Both the position numbers and the translations under genes were made by a program. Under the pieces are notes generated by a model. That model did not search any database. It was not told where the DNA came from and saw only the letters and a program-made list of their open reading frames with translations. Of a stretch of DNA of 64,000 nucleotides, positions 1-13,654 are shown piece by piece (positions within the stretch are counted from its first letter, which is position 1; each line of letters begins with the position of its first letter). The DNA comes from Apteryx mantelli (lineage: Eukaryota; Chordata; Aves; Apterygiformes; Apterygidae), in contig NC_089979.1 of the NCBI RefSeq assembly GCF_036417845.1, positions 21,718,458 through 21,782,457 on the forward strand, in the 5' to 3' direction.

Positions 1-2141
1 GAAAAGCATTTTGTTGTTGTTTCTTTTTTATTAAGGTTTTAGATTGGCTATTAAGCCTTTATGTTTTCAAAGTGAAATATATTACTGTGAAAGTCCTCTC
101 TGTTTGCACTGCCCTCAAGATAGGAATGAATTTTATTCCTTTAAACAAGTCTTCAAATGATATATACAGAAACATAAAAGCAATAAGTAATGGTTGCTAG
201 GTAATGATTACAGAAAAAGTGTTACAAATAGCAGAGAACTCAAGGGGTCAGGAGTGAAAAAAGAAAGAGGTCATTACACTAAGTAGGAACAAGCTACATG
301 AGAAAGGAGTATAAAGTGGTCCTCATAAATGTAAAAAAGTGAAGTGATGGGTTCATATGATCTAATTCAGATCTAGGCAAAAGTTTATCAATGAATTTGT
401 GCAACACTGGAAGGCATTTTATCTTCAAAAGCACTGAAGTATATAGGTCTAATTTAGGAAATTACTATCTGACTGTCACAAATCAACAAGTCTTTTCATT
501 CAAGTTAACAATAACTATTCATCTGAATAAAACTATTCATGGCTGTACAAGTAAACTATATTAGATCACACTTTAGGACAAACAGGTTGTGCCATAATGG
601 TCATTATTAAACAATCATATTTTTACCTAAACTTTTCATTTTGTCTTTGCTGTCAGAAAGTTCCAAGAATCAGAACAACAAACTCTCAGATTGCCAATAA
701 GGTAGATAAATTCATATGACTATAAACTGCTTTAAGACATACAAAAAAGTATGACATCTTTAGAATGAACATACATTCTATTATTATTTTCCATTCAACT
801 TTTCTTAGGACATCAATATCTCATAGGACCCAATATTTTATGTATGACACAATTAAGATGTTAAATCTTGATAAATAATTTAATTAGTAAATTAATGTTA
901 GGTGTATAAACTTAACCATGAATATTCAGCTAGACGTGTAACTCCTTTCCTATCCAAGACTAGAATTTTCCATTGTTAGAAAGAAAGAGATATTTCTTGT
1001 AGATAAAATATAGGAGTGAGTCTTCAAATACCTTCATTTAGTTCTCAGGTTCCTTGCATATTCCTGAAGCATAAGTCTTTACTGAAGAGTTATTTATATT
1101 CAGTTTACCTGTTTTGAGTTAGACTTCCTCAGATGACAGCTGCCCAGGCTTCAAAATAATATTCAAGTTGCTATGACTTCATTTATACCATCTTCCACCC
1201 AACTGCACTGAGATATCTGAGGAAGTATCTTTTCACAAGATTAAGCTGAAACACTCTAGGAATTATTTGCCAAAGAATTATGAGAGTCCTTCTTTGTCCT
1301 TCCTATAATTCCCTGTTGGAACTGTTGGATGGTAATGTAAGACTACTGGCATTTGAGTGGCCCTAGTTACAATGCAGTTGTGATAGTGATTCATTTGTGA
1401 TTAGCCTATATTACTGCAAAGTCAACTATTTTGAACTAAAAACACTGTTTTATTTGAGTTAGGGGATCTGCTTGTGAGCGTAGGATCTCAGACTGTACAC
1501 AGACTCTTCTAGGTGAAGCAAACCTCAAGACATTTGATTGTGTCAGTTCGGTGTCTATGCAATTGAGATGCTATAGGAGGGAATTAGCAAGCACTGCCTA
1601 AGTAAAAATAGATAATACTATAGACCTATGTGGCTCTGGATGTTGGAAAAGTCATTGCTGTCACCCCCTATAACATATTACAAGCTCAGTAAATAAGAAC
1701 AATTAGTCTACCAAACCCATTCTAGCCTTGCCATGCAACAGTTCCATGTTGTATTCTGTGTTGTATTTTTCTTCTAAAACATTCTACACCTGCCATACCA
1801 CAATTACATTGTCAGATCACTGCAAGATGAGACTTGATTATCACTAGAGAGGACAGCAGAGATCCAAGTCCAAAATGCATACACTGTTTTATGTGCATTG
1901 CTGGTGATTACTTATTTATCCACTGCCTAAATAGCTGTATACTGTGACTGTAGTTTGCACAATTTTATCAAAGCTACAATACACATATAGCCAATACCCC
2001 TCAATCCCACTGTTTCTTTTCATTCACACAATTGCAATTGAGTCATTTATCTATGGCCTGATGATGGCTTTTACATATCAATATTACTAAGCTCTACATG
2101 TGTTCTGGTAGAGCTAGAGTTACTAACAGTTGATGCACACC

Positions 2142-2198
2142 TCACTGGAGTCCATGCAAGACTTACTGACTTCAGTGGGCAAAAAACATCAGGCTTTT
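2142..2198. mobile_element. short palindromic DNA-transposon (MITE-like) remnant
   Basis: CACTGGAGTCCATGCAAGAC followed by TTACTGACTTCAGTGGGC is an imperfect inverted repeat of the type CACTGAAGTCAATG ... CATTGACTTCAGTGGGC, which is common in reptile and bird genomes. A similar unit lies at 16247. Family name not known. Confidence 0.4.
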
Positions 2199-4764
2199 GA
2201 CTCTTCTGCCTTTTACAACTAACAAACTCCAACCTACAGAAGAAATTCTTGTTATTAGGCTTCAAGTACATCAGTTTGTACTTTGTGTTCATTTACTTTT
2301 GGGGACATGCCTTGATTATCTTTAATCTCTGCTCTGTCATTACTCTGCAGTGCTTTCACTTATGCTTTCCTGTGCTCTTTTTATTTATACAGCTGAAGAA
2401 CCTTTTGCTGTTTGTTTAATTTCCTTTGCAAGGTCTGGCTCAGACTGACTTTTGGCATGTCTCACATTATCCCCATGCTTCTTGATCTCCTAAAGATAAT
2501 TGCTTTGCTGAGCAGGACTTTTTCCTGTTGCTGGTAGGGTGTCTACTTACTCCTGTGATTTGCTTTGCGGTGTTTATTCATCCAGCGAGATCTGGAGTCC
2601 TTTCCTAAAATTTTCCCCAGAGTTCAGAATATAAATTCCATGCAGTTTTTGTGCTTTTGACACAATAAGATTTCAAACCTCCAGATGCTAGTCCCTGATC
2701 TTTTCAGTGCAGCTGACTTCACACATCTTAACATGCTCATTCACACCCCAGATGCCAGCCACCATGATATTTCCTCAGCAGTCAGAAAACAACTTCTGGC
2801 CACACAAGCAACCTAGAAACTTAGTACCTTCCAACAAAACTTATGCACCAGCCCACCAACCAGACAACTCATGTTCCACCTTCAGCTTCTTTGCATTGCC
2901 CATTTGCCCTAGTCAACGAGTAATATTTACCCCATCTAGCCTGGCCTCTTTGATAGTTTTGGACAGCTTTCATCCATGTCAGTCTGACACCGTTCAGAAA
3001 AGGATCCATAGACCCATCATTGAAGTCTGTTGTATGCTCACTTAAGAATCCTCCTTAAATAATTCATATATAATACCTCCCCTTTTTCTGCACAATATTT
3101 GCAACTCTCCTTTGTCTTAATCTTTAAAATATCAAATTCATATTATTTATGGTTTCAATGCCCTGTCAAAAGACAGAGATTTTAATGATAAACTCATGTC
3201 ATCCAAGAGAGCACTTTCTATCCACTATAGCACTATTTCTATCCTATCAGCAGCCAGCCAAAGAGGATAATTCATCATGCCCACAAACTACTGACCCATT
3301 TTCCTGAGGGTCCCTAGGAAGTAGACAATGGGTCGTAATAACTTAAGTCATGTTAGGGAAATAGGTCATATTAACTGTCCTTGGAGACCCATCACACCAG
3401 GACTACTTTGCATACACACCCCCACCATGCATCAAGGTTGTGCTGGAGATGACTCATTCCTTTTCTGCCAGCAGCTGCTTCCTGAAATTTCTGATAAAAA
3501 TGTAAGCCTACTGAGCTTTGGTCCTTTTTGCTGCCGCCATTTTGCGTGAGCACTGTGTTGCCTGTTCTTGGTTTGATGAATGTTTCCTCTACCTCCTCCT
3601 GCCCTCTTTTCAGGTTTGCACCCAGAAGACTTTGTACTTTGTACATGGAGGGCCTAGTACTTGCCAGCTGCCCCCCGGCTCATGTCCATGCTCCCTAGCA
3701 CACCTCAGGAACCAGTTAGCGTTCTTTTGGCAGCACACCCCTGAGGTGCACCTTGGTAAATCCCTCTCACTCCTAGGAAACAGTGAACCCAGGAATGATT
3801 CTTGTCACAGCCAAAACAACACACAGGGCAGCCAGGAGTGAATTGACCCTTAGTTACTTCAAACATTGTGTAACACGCACTAGTTGACACTTTCAGAATG
3901 GATCGCAGATTGGGTCATAGGGCAGCTGGCAAATGACACCTCCACAGCATTAGACTGATTATAACCACTCAGGAAGGATGGACACCAGAGGCTTCAAAGT
4001 CTGGGGGGGCCACAGCAAGGGTATTTGTTTAGATGGACTGAGGAGCTCCATCTAACAGGTTCCAGTGCTCTATAAGCGATGTGGAGGGGATATAAGTGCT
4101 ATGATAAAGAACTAGGCTGAAGGGAGGAGTAGTGGTGGAGAAGTGTGCAAATTTCACCTCTGTGATCATTGTATATCTGCATATCTGTATATCTCTTGAT
4201 TTCTCCAAACAGGCAAGACTAGGCTACAAACCAGTAGAGTTACTTCACACTGCAAAAGAACAGTGGAAAGAACAGCTGGAGAGGTGCCCATGCCACCAAA
4301 AGCAAAAATTGTGCAAGATATTTTTAAGAAGTCTTCTCTCTGCACCTACCACTGCTTGGCAAAAGTACCGAACAAATCTTGCAGCCAATCTTTGTTAAAA
4401 TGTCACCGTCTTTAATGCAAATAGATTTACTTAGTGAATGACCTCACAAGAAGTGCAAAAGTGGATTATTGACTCACAGAATAATCCCACTAAGCTTTAA
4501 AATGCAGCAAGGACATTAAAAAAGAAAAAAAAATCACTGTAAAAATTTCATTTAAAACAGTATCTTCTCAAAATGTAAAAGATTTTGGACAGCAAATACT
4601 GCAAAACTTTCATTATCAGTGCCATACTTATTGTTTATGCTGTATAATTACATTTAAGACTCTAGACAAGTAAATGAAAACTACTCAGTGAACCTATTAA
4701 AGCAGCAACATTATCTGAAAAGCAAATTCTAATAATGCATAAATGTAAATCTCATAATAATCTC

Positions 4765-4789
4765 ATAATAGGAGAAGAACTCCTATTAT
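4765..4789. repeat. perfect 10-bp inverted repeat with 5-base loop
   Basis: ATAATAGGAG - AAGAA - CTCCTATTAT. It is preceded by a short direct duplication (ATCTCATAAT twice, 4750-4769). Confidence 0.9.
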
Positions 4790-5569
4790 TTCAGCATATA
4801 CAGCACAGGCATGTGGTATAATTTAGCTTGAATCCCACAGTTCTATTAGGCCAGCCAATGCCCTGAGTGCCTTCATAAAGTGTGAGGAGAACAGATGCAA
4901 AATAAGATAACTCAGACAGCTTGCTAAAGTTTCATCTGCCAATAGGACCCACTTTGTACAGCCAAAGCCCCTTGCCAAGTCTACTTTCTCACACTGTATA
5001 GATGGCTTTGCTCCAGTAGCAGCTCTCATCTTCTATCCAGCTGCTACTCATACACACACCCTTAATCTCAGAAAGAGAACCCATATTATGGATTAATTAC
5101 AGTGGTCCACAGAGAGTAATAGGACCTACTAACTGCTTCTCAGCAGGTCATTCAGCAGTTTAATAAGTCCATTTAGTCCTGGAGATGGCAAAACTCGGCT
5201 CTGCCCTCTTGGTCGTGGAAACAGCTCAGGGCAAAGTGAACCTCGAGCTCAAAAGACTGTGAGGGCTTAACAGGAGAATTTGGGCTTAGGATTTATTAAT
5301 TTCTAAATTTTTAATAGAAACCTTGGGACACTGTAGAAATACTGATTTTCTTAAAAGTAGCTCTTGAAATCACTGGACTTCTCTGTACGGGGTACAATAT
5401 TGCAATTTTCTTTAGAAGGGTTTTTTCTACATGCCTCACTGAGGAAGCTTAATTCTTCACTTGAGTTACACCTCTAAAGCTAGCCTACCTTGAATGAACC
5501 ATGCTGTAAAGAGACATCCAACCTGCAGGTGTGTTGGATTTCCTATCCTTGGTCATGTATGATGTCCTT

Positions 5570-5700
5570 GGTCCGTATCATATCTGGGAGCTCATTCCAC
5601 AGTTCTGTGTGTTGAAGCAAGCCAATTTTTGCTATGAATTCTTTCTTAGTCTATAGTGGGAGGACTTATCTGAACTTTTGAGGGATTATTTATTTGTGAA
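5570..5700 (-). mobile_element. possible LINE (CR1-like) fragment
   Basis: GGGAGCTCATTCCACAGTTC, then GTGTGTTGAAGCAAGCCAAT and GAATTCTTTCTTAG resemble a reversed CR1 stretch (GGCAGTGAGTTCCACAGGTT ... GTGTTGTGTGAAAAAGTACT then TCCTT). The match is short and may be chance. Confidence 0.3.
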
Positions 5701-5922
5701 AAGGCACAAAGGACTAGCAATACTGAAATACTAACTTCACCTGAGCAGCAGAGTGACATTGTTAGAAGTACTTAAATTGAGCTTTCTTAAGTCCTCTCCT
5801 TTTCTCCATGTCAGCTGTTGCACAAACATTCACACACAGTGTTTGCTTAGAAAACTAATTTATAAGATCGTTGCATAGGGTAACACTGATGTGGGGGATC
5901 AAATCTCAAACAGGATGGTCAG

Positions 5923-5960
5923 TCACTGACTGAATGGCAACTCACTGACTGAATGGCAAC
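5923..5960 (+). repeat. perfect 19-bp tandem duplication
   Basis: TCACTGACTGAATGGCAAC occurs twice in a row with no mismatch. Confidence 0.95.
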
Positions 5961-8527
5961 ATAAGTCTCCATTGCAAGGGTCCTTGCAACAGCATCTTCA
6001 GATGGGTTGCATGAGACTCCCCAAACAACTGTACTGCTGAATTCTTATAAACTAGTTAGCCTATGGTCCTACGTGACCATTCCAGCATGTACATGATCCA
6101 ATCTTATTGATTATCTTAAATTATGTACAAAACATTTTAAATATGTACAAAATACTGTCCTATGTGACCATCTGCTAGAGAAACAGCTTCTTCTGACTAT
6201 TTCCAGGTATTTTATCTATGTACAGTTTGGTCAGTTCTGCAGCAGGAAATGCCTGGGTAGTCTCTGAAAGGGCCAGATTCTCCACCCAGATGTTCATCAA
6301 CACATCTAAGCACACAAATTGTTCTAAGCATAGCAGGATCTGTTATCTGTCCAAAATTTCCAGAGCTGGAAAGCTCCTGCACTAGTCAAATGCCTGTGAA
6401 GGTGGCTAGGAGTCCTGTCAACCACCTTGTCTCAAGTCAGTCCATTGTTTCAAAATGGTCCATTGTCCCAGCTGTGCAGATAACTAGTCAAGGAGTTCCT
6501 GGACCACATAGTTAATTTATGATTCTGAATGATGAATTTATGATGTACACAGGCACAGCCCTGACCCAGCTACATCACAATTGCAACTAGAGGACACACT
6601 TGAATTCCATACATGTTTCAGGCTTATAACAAATTCATTACTCTTTGCTTCACAGCCACTTTGAGTTAAAAATCACATTACTCTTGAACTAACGAGAGGA
6701 AAGATCTATGTGTTCCTAGACTTCTACAACAACAAAAATATTACAATTTCAGTAACCTTAAGACAATTCTTAAAGGTTTGTTTTGAAGTATGGGTTCACA
6801 GTCTCTACTTTTCCTTGAATTACTCATTACTTTTTCTAGCACCAGTGCTCAGACTCACTGTGATTTGTTACTACCTATAGGACTAACCTCCCTCTTCTAT
6901 CAAAGCCTTTCCTTCTGTCTTCTGGAAAAACAATTTTCTCCACAAATCCTTGCAAAAATCACAGTGGTCTTTTTGGTTTTTTTTTTGTTTTTTTTTTTTT
7001 CAGGGAGGAGCAAGACAGAGACAAAATTACATTTTGATGAATACTAAAGATCTTCTGAGCCACCAAGAAGGGAACTGAACTAACTCAGTAATGCTTGTAG
7101 TAATAAAGGCAACAGTGTAAGAAACACTAAAAATCTTTTATGGACTTAATGTTGAAAGACCTGCATATTTGCATAAAAAGTTCTGAACTTCACTTTTTAG
7201 CTCACCATTGTTAATGAAACCTGATTATCTATATTTCATTAAAGCACCTAAAAACAACCAAAGTAAAGCACTGTACCCCACCAAGGGGAGACTACTGAAC
7301 TAGGCCCAGGGACTTCAGCCTACTCACTATGGCTCTTCTCATAGTGAAGAAAGCAGTGGCATGTTTCATGCCCCTGAGCTTACTGAGAGCCAGTACAGAT
7401 CTTGTACAGAAACCCCCCCTCCAAATAGCAAAATCCATGCTCTAATTCCAGCCCTGAGCTGTTCAGGGAGGATAGGGAGAGTTATCTGCTGTAGCACACA
7501 CAGTGCTACCCAGGGTTGGAAGGATGTGCCCTCCTGGGTCATGGAGGAAATCCAGATAGCACTGTGCCGTGTGGTAGGGGACGTCTCAGAGTTTATGCCA
7601 CGACAACATGATTCTGCATGTTTCTTACAGGATCCCATAACTATTTGGTATAAATGAGTCCTCCACTTTTTGTATCGCCCAAAAATTGTTCTTCAGACTT
7701 GACAGCCCCATGCCTCACAAATTTACATGTTCTTTTGATATATGCTACGCAAGTGATGCAGACCTTGCATTTTTTCTATTTCCTTATTAATGATCTGATT
7801 ATTTCTGACATATATATAGAAAAAAATCAGCATTCCACTAATTTGGAGTAATTTTTTTTAAGTGAAAACATAATAAATAATGTCTCAAAATGAAGGACCA
7901 ATGGTGTAAACATTTATAAATCATGATTATTCAGAGACATTCCTAATTTATGACTTTAGAACTCCCAGAAAGTAACAGAAACTCTTTTTGTGTTGGTATT
8001 AGTAAACAATTCTCTCCTTACTTTGGCTTCCAAATGCATTTAAATGGTGTAATTGTGAAATGAACTCTTTAAAGCAATATGTTAACCTCCATCAACAAAC
8101 AGCTTTTTGCTTAAGTAATAACATTGTAACCAAAGACTCCATTTTCCTACTTCAACAAGTCAGCGCTTTCCAGACACTGTAACTGAAGAGTGTACATAAA
8201 CATGAAGATCCCATCAGTTATTTTACAAAAAAAGTACTTGAATTTCAATTTAGGTTTATCCTTCTCAATTAAGCTGGCTGATTTCATTTATTGGTTTTGG
8301 TTTTCTGTAAAGCTAGGTGATAGACTGGAAAAAAAAAAAAAAACTGCTTGCCCTTTTTATAGATCAGGAGTAGGGCAGTTTTCTTTGTAATATGATTTCA
8401 ATCCAGAGCTGAAGGAAACTGCTCATAAATTTAGTCTGGTGAATTTAGTGAAAATTTTACTTCTATAGAGAGTTTGGATTCAAAATTTCTGGATTATGTT
8501 CTTGGAGCTTACTAAGTTACCCATAAC

Positions 8528-8546
8528 TTTTTTTTTTTTTTTTTTT
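8528..8546 (+). repeat. T19 homopolymer
   Basis: Nineteen T. An A15 run lies nearby at 8329-8343. No retrocopy is recognised next to either. Confidence 0.9.
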
Positions 8547-10939
8547 ATCATTACCAGGTTGAATTACAGTGCAAATAAAGGAGCTTCTTACCAGATCTCT
8601 CACACCAAAAATTGTTCATTTTTAGTCAAAACTGAGATCATTTTCAAACTGTGTAGTTTCCTCTAGTCGGGGATCAACATTTTCCAGAAACACAAAAGTT
8701 TTTGAGCCTGAATATGAATGCAGAAAAAGTTTAGAAATAGTTGGGGGAAAATATTTCAGCTTGAGAATTTTTTTAGCACTAAACCAGACATGTCAATGAT
8801 ATTTTAATGTCCTCATTATAGTAAGTTGCAGAGTGAAGCCAACCAATCTGCAAAATTGCGCATGTACCATAAGTAAGCAAATATTCCTATTCCCTCTACT
8901 GTTTGATCTCGGTCTAGAAGAGAAGCAGAACCATATTTAATGACTCCTGCAGCCAGAATTTCAATTAAAAAACATCCTTGAGGTCTGTTGTTCTTTGAAA
9001 TATGAAACCCTGCTCAGAGAGCTTGAAATGGACAATAGCAGGATCCGTCCATTAAATTGCTGACAGGTAGCTGGCTGACAGGATTCCCTCCTGGAACCAA
9101 ATTCACAGGAGTCAGGGATGGTGGTGAATGTTATGCATCCACAGACTAGTGCTAAAATAGACTAATGCAGAAAATAAGGCTTTTTAGAAGTAACCTCCAT
9201 GAGCTGCTTTATATGTCGATGACCATAACTGAAAGTGGTCTAAGGATATTGTCAAGTGATAAAAGTACTGCGGGCATTTGCCAGCATCTTGCTTGCCAGA
9301 TCTGCAAGGGGAAATTATTACAGACTGCTCATGTGCTATATCACTATCACTAAATGGTTTTGTTAGTACAGATTGGACTATTTAATTTCTTTGGGTGAAT
9401 AGCAGATTCTCCTCTTCCACAAAGTACTCACAAATTCCATTTAAAAGAGAAGCTGATATTCATCACTCTAATACAAATAGCGTGAACATATCTTCTTTCA
9501 GAGCCTGGTCTTAACTCTGCAGAGAAAAGGGATCTTCATGCATATTCCCATGCTGTGGCAGTGAGGATGAGATAACACAGAAGCCAAGGCCCCTTTGGCC
9601 GCTCTTCCCCCAGTAAATTCACACACAGGTTAACAAGGGGGGCAGGTGACAATGTGAGACCCCGCAGAGCTGGTCAAGAGAAGATAACTGGGTCCTGGAT
9701 AACTAGATCCTGGATATGAGTTTGGCAACAAAGAAAAGATAAAATTAGTAGAGTTTGTAGGAACCGAATGAAGTAAAAACATCAGAACATTTATTCAAGC
9801 AAATCAGGAGAAAACAGTGAAAACTTTATCCAAGAATCTGTGCATGACAGTCAAGAAGGACAGTGATGCTGCTGTGCTGGGATGGAGCATATAGACTCTG
9901 ATCGCAAGGAGTTTGCCTATTTTTCCTGTTTAGCATTCCTCACTATTTTTCCCTGCTTCATGTTTCTGTTCTTCAAAAGATAGATGACACCAATTTATAC
10001 TATCTTGAACTTATTTCTGCTAATCCATTCTACAAGTAGCTTATTTAATTTGAAATGCAAAAGTGTTTCAGATTCCAGGACTAAATGTCTGTATAGAGTG
10101 TGTTCAAAACTAGGTATTTGCAGTTTGGTTGATGGTCTGTGATTTACAAAGCATACAGTGGTAGGTAAGAGTTTGTAAAAATTCCTGTTCTAACCAGTCA
10201 TCTTAATTGAATTTAAAATTGCAATTATAACATCCTTTAAGTGTGACCATCTCCGTTTGATAAAGATAAACTTCATTTCCTGAAACTCCCTGGTGAAGGA
10301 TTGTGTTTTCAGAAGTGTGGTAGCTTGATTATATTTTTCAAAGAGGGATTTCTGGCTCTGTAATGCAGTAACATAAATCAAACTTCATGTATGAATGCAT
10401 CGCCTAAACTCACATAGGTTTATGGCATACTGTGATAGCTCTTTCTCTCTAGAGTCTGCTGGTAGTTTGATAATGGTCTTAGACCTTGGCATTAGTGCCT
10501 TTTGGCATATGGGACATGTACAAGCAAATTATGTTGCCTATAAATAATGGAAAAAAACCTTACATGATGAAGATAAATCTTCCTTTGTTACTAACTGAAG
10601 AAAGTGGTGAAACTGTCCTCAATTGCTGATACACAGAGAACTTGAAGAACTAAAAGGCTATTTACCTTTAAGTGGCAAAAGTGGCAGCATATGAGAAAAT
10701 GAGGAAGTGAAAAAAAGACAAAAGAAACAATCCATGTAAAACTTCCTGTATAAAAATCTTGCATCAACCTTCCTACCTCTACAGAAATTGCAAGTTAAAT
10801 ATTTTATTCCTCAGTATCAATTTTAAGTAACTGAAATCTATAAAATGTTTCCAGAATTGAATGGTCATTTATGCTAAAAAAAACACCACAGCATGAGGCT
10901 AGTATTAAGGAATGGGACAAGTGCCATTTCAGTATGGCA

Positions 10940-11270
10940 TTGGTATGGTCTCATTTGGAAAATTATATACAAGGCTGGTCATCTAAGATAAAATTAAACT
11001 AGGAGAGGTACAGAAACAATCTAGAAGGTTGATTAAGTAAATGGAAACATCTACAATGAGACATTAGAGAGCTTGGGTTGTTTAGCCACGCAAAATAAGA
11101 AATGGAAGAGGATGTGAGGACTATTTAGAAATATTCCTGTGGATGAATATCAAGGAGTGAAAGAATGGCTTAAGCTAAATAGAAGTATTGACACAAAATC
11201 AAATTATTATAAATTGGTCATGAATAAACCTATTCTAGAAATTTCTAACATCTGAGGAGCAAAATTCTTA
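10940..11270 (+). mobile_element. CR1/L3-type LINE 3' remnant
   Basis: ATACAAGGCTGGTCATCTAA, then AACTAGGAGAGGTACAGAAA, then GAGAGCTTGGGTTGTTTAGC and AATGGAAGAGGATGTGAGGA follow the order found in CR1/L3 elements (vertebrate LINE clade): CTGGTCACC ..., GAACTAGAAAAGGTACAGAG, GAGAGGTTAGGGCTGTTCAG, then GGATATGAT. All frames are broken; this is an old, dead copy. Confidence 0.65.
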
Positions 11271-13626
11271 GAGTATCTATATATACCCTATAGGAGAAAG
11301 CGAACCTAAATTTGTTTCAAGATGAACCATTTGTGGAGAGAACTGTAAAACTGAGTAAGAAAATGTCTAGGGATAGGAAGTTGAGGGCTCATTTCAGTTT
11401 CCCAGACATAGGCATGTAGTGCCAGAGATGCCCTAGGATATTGCAGCTGGCCTCCAGCTGCCAGTCCAGGAGTGTCCAAAAAGTTCTTCTGCAACATCTG
11501 GGTAGTATTTGCCATACCTGTGCAGATGTTTCGGCTAACTTACAGCAACTCAAACGGTGTTCGTCAAATGGTGCACCTCAAAAGGTGACTGTGTTTAAGC
11601 AGCTATGGAACTACAGATATGTACTGTGCTACACATCCTAGGAACCTCGACCTCTGTGAGCTCGTATTGCATTTGTAATGTGCTAACCCTTGCCTCAAAG
11701 CTTTTACTTGTCACACTGGAAGCCAGGGAAGGTCTCCATTGAATGAATGCTCTAGTTTCTAGGGGAGGCAGGTTTTGCCTTTCTTTGAAGCTGAGAAGGT
11801 TCCCCACAGCTGCAGGGAGGAAGTTTACACTGTACATTTGAAGGTCATAGTGCATTATATTGCTGCAAGTTGGTATGCTGGTGTCGCGTACTAAGGATTA
11901 AAGCAGATATTGGGCAGGAGAGTATTTTTCTCCCAAAAGTCCAACTGGAAAAGGTCATTGGGGCTCTTTTTTTGCCTTTTTGTGTAGTGAGGAAAATGGT
12001 CTGTCTCTCAGGGATTTTTTTTAACAGATGCTGTGCTAGTACAGAGACTGGAGATATTCTCAATGTCTCTCTCACACTTCCCATAGCACAGCTGTGACAG
12101 TTTCTTTTCATGAGTTTAGTACAGGGTGCCGGGAAGTGCTTTGCAGACTAGGGTATCTGGTGCATGTGGAGTCTCTGTAGGCTTTTTAACTAGACATTTT
12201 TGCTTGGTTGCCCATAATTCCGGGGACTTTGACCCAGATGATCCAGACAGTCTGGAGGCTACGACACAGATTATCTCTTCCAGTCATATGCTCCTATTTT
12301 TCTGTCCATATCAGCATAATAATCCATAAGTAGCTACATACTCAACACTGCGAGAACTTGCATTATGCTGCCATGAGTTTTCTGCAAATTCTGCCAGTAT
12401 GTGTTTTGTGATATGTGATAGCTATCTCCTGGCCATCTTCAGAACATCTTTTTCCACGTGTCAGCATAAATAATTGTTGTTTTATTTTAGATGTTCTGTG
12501 CCTTTGCTGTGGACTGCTTGTTCTCAGGAAACTTATGTCTCAAATGGAAGGATTTTTTTATTTTTAACTTTTTAAATAAAAGTCAAATACATGTTGGAAG
12601 GATTTGGAAATTTCTCAGGAAAGCGTTGACACAGTTGCATATTTGAAAGTATCCACCCAGCTGTGAGTATAAAATGGCAGTATATCTGAAGAATGTAACC
12701 TACACTACATTAGTCTGTGAGCATTTCATTTTATGTGCCATCTAAATGCTGACTGTTCTAACAGAGACATCTACATGCTTATGAGGAGACAAGTATATTT
12801 ATATTTAGAAAATAACTTAGAAATAAATATCTAGAAATAAAATATTTTTGGGGAAAAAAATTTCAAGATACTTACTGTCTGGACAATTAATGGGAAAATG
12901 CATACCTGACTACCTTTTCCCAGAAAAGTTAAAACTGAGGGGTCAAGATCAAAAGCCCCCTCAGAAGAGGTGATTTTGTGGAAGAGGGACATAGGTCATA
13001 GCTGCTTCAGGAGGAGACTGAAATGTGAATCCTCATCATCACAGGAATACAATGCTGAGTCAGAGCATCCTTATGGGAAATGTCCTAGTTTAGGGGAGCT
13101 CAGAGTTTGGGCATGGGTTTAGCAAGGGATGTGAGCCAGCACTTAAGCCATGACACTGAAGCACCATTCTCCTCACATGGATGTGAAGGAAGCATGTCAG
13201 GATCCCAGTGCAGAGTTGCAGCTTTTCTTTCCTGTGTCTAAGCCATTAGTCACAGCTCCCACCTGAGATCTGGTAGCTGACACCATGCGAACCAGGCCAA
13301 AATCAAACAGGCTAGCTAAAATCACAGATCAGTGGGAACACGTTAAAGGAGGCAGGAAATTACACCAGCTATCACTTCTCAGGTGTTAGTTTATGGTCTC
13401 CTCACTGGGAACAGAGGCTGCTGCAGCTGAAACAATTATCAACTGATGTGAATGCTTCTCTCCGCTCTGCTGTGTTTTTAAGCCACCTTCAGGAGTAGTT
13501 TTAAGCCCTCCTTGACCTTGCCCTGAAATGGGCTAGAGGTGCTCACTGAGGTCCAACAGAAGAGGGGTCCCTACTGCCTCCTGTTGCTTGGTTTGCAGTG
13601 TTGAGCTGAGATGAAAGCCCCTGAAT

Positions 13627-13654
13627 GAATCCATATGGCTGAATCCATATGGCT
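13627..13654 (+). repeat. perfect 14-bp tandem duplication
   Basis: GAATCCATATGGCT occurs twice in a row. Confidence 0.95.

Larger units (their letters stand above)
1..10939. other. intergenic, no gene recognised
   Basis: AT-rich DNA with stops in all frames every few tens of codons. Open frames do not exceed about 112 codons and show no domain, and I see no chain of splice-compatible exons. It contains the MITE-like fragment at 2142, the 4765 hairpin, the 5923 duplication, the possible LINE at 5570 and homopolymers at 6977-7001, 8329 and 8528. Confidence 0.7.

Noticed and set aside
2707..3045. 112-codon + strand frame
   Set aside because: Composition resembles random translation; starts at a non-ATG codon and has no splice partners.
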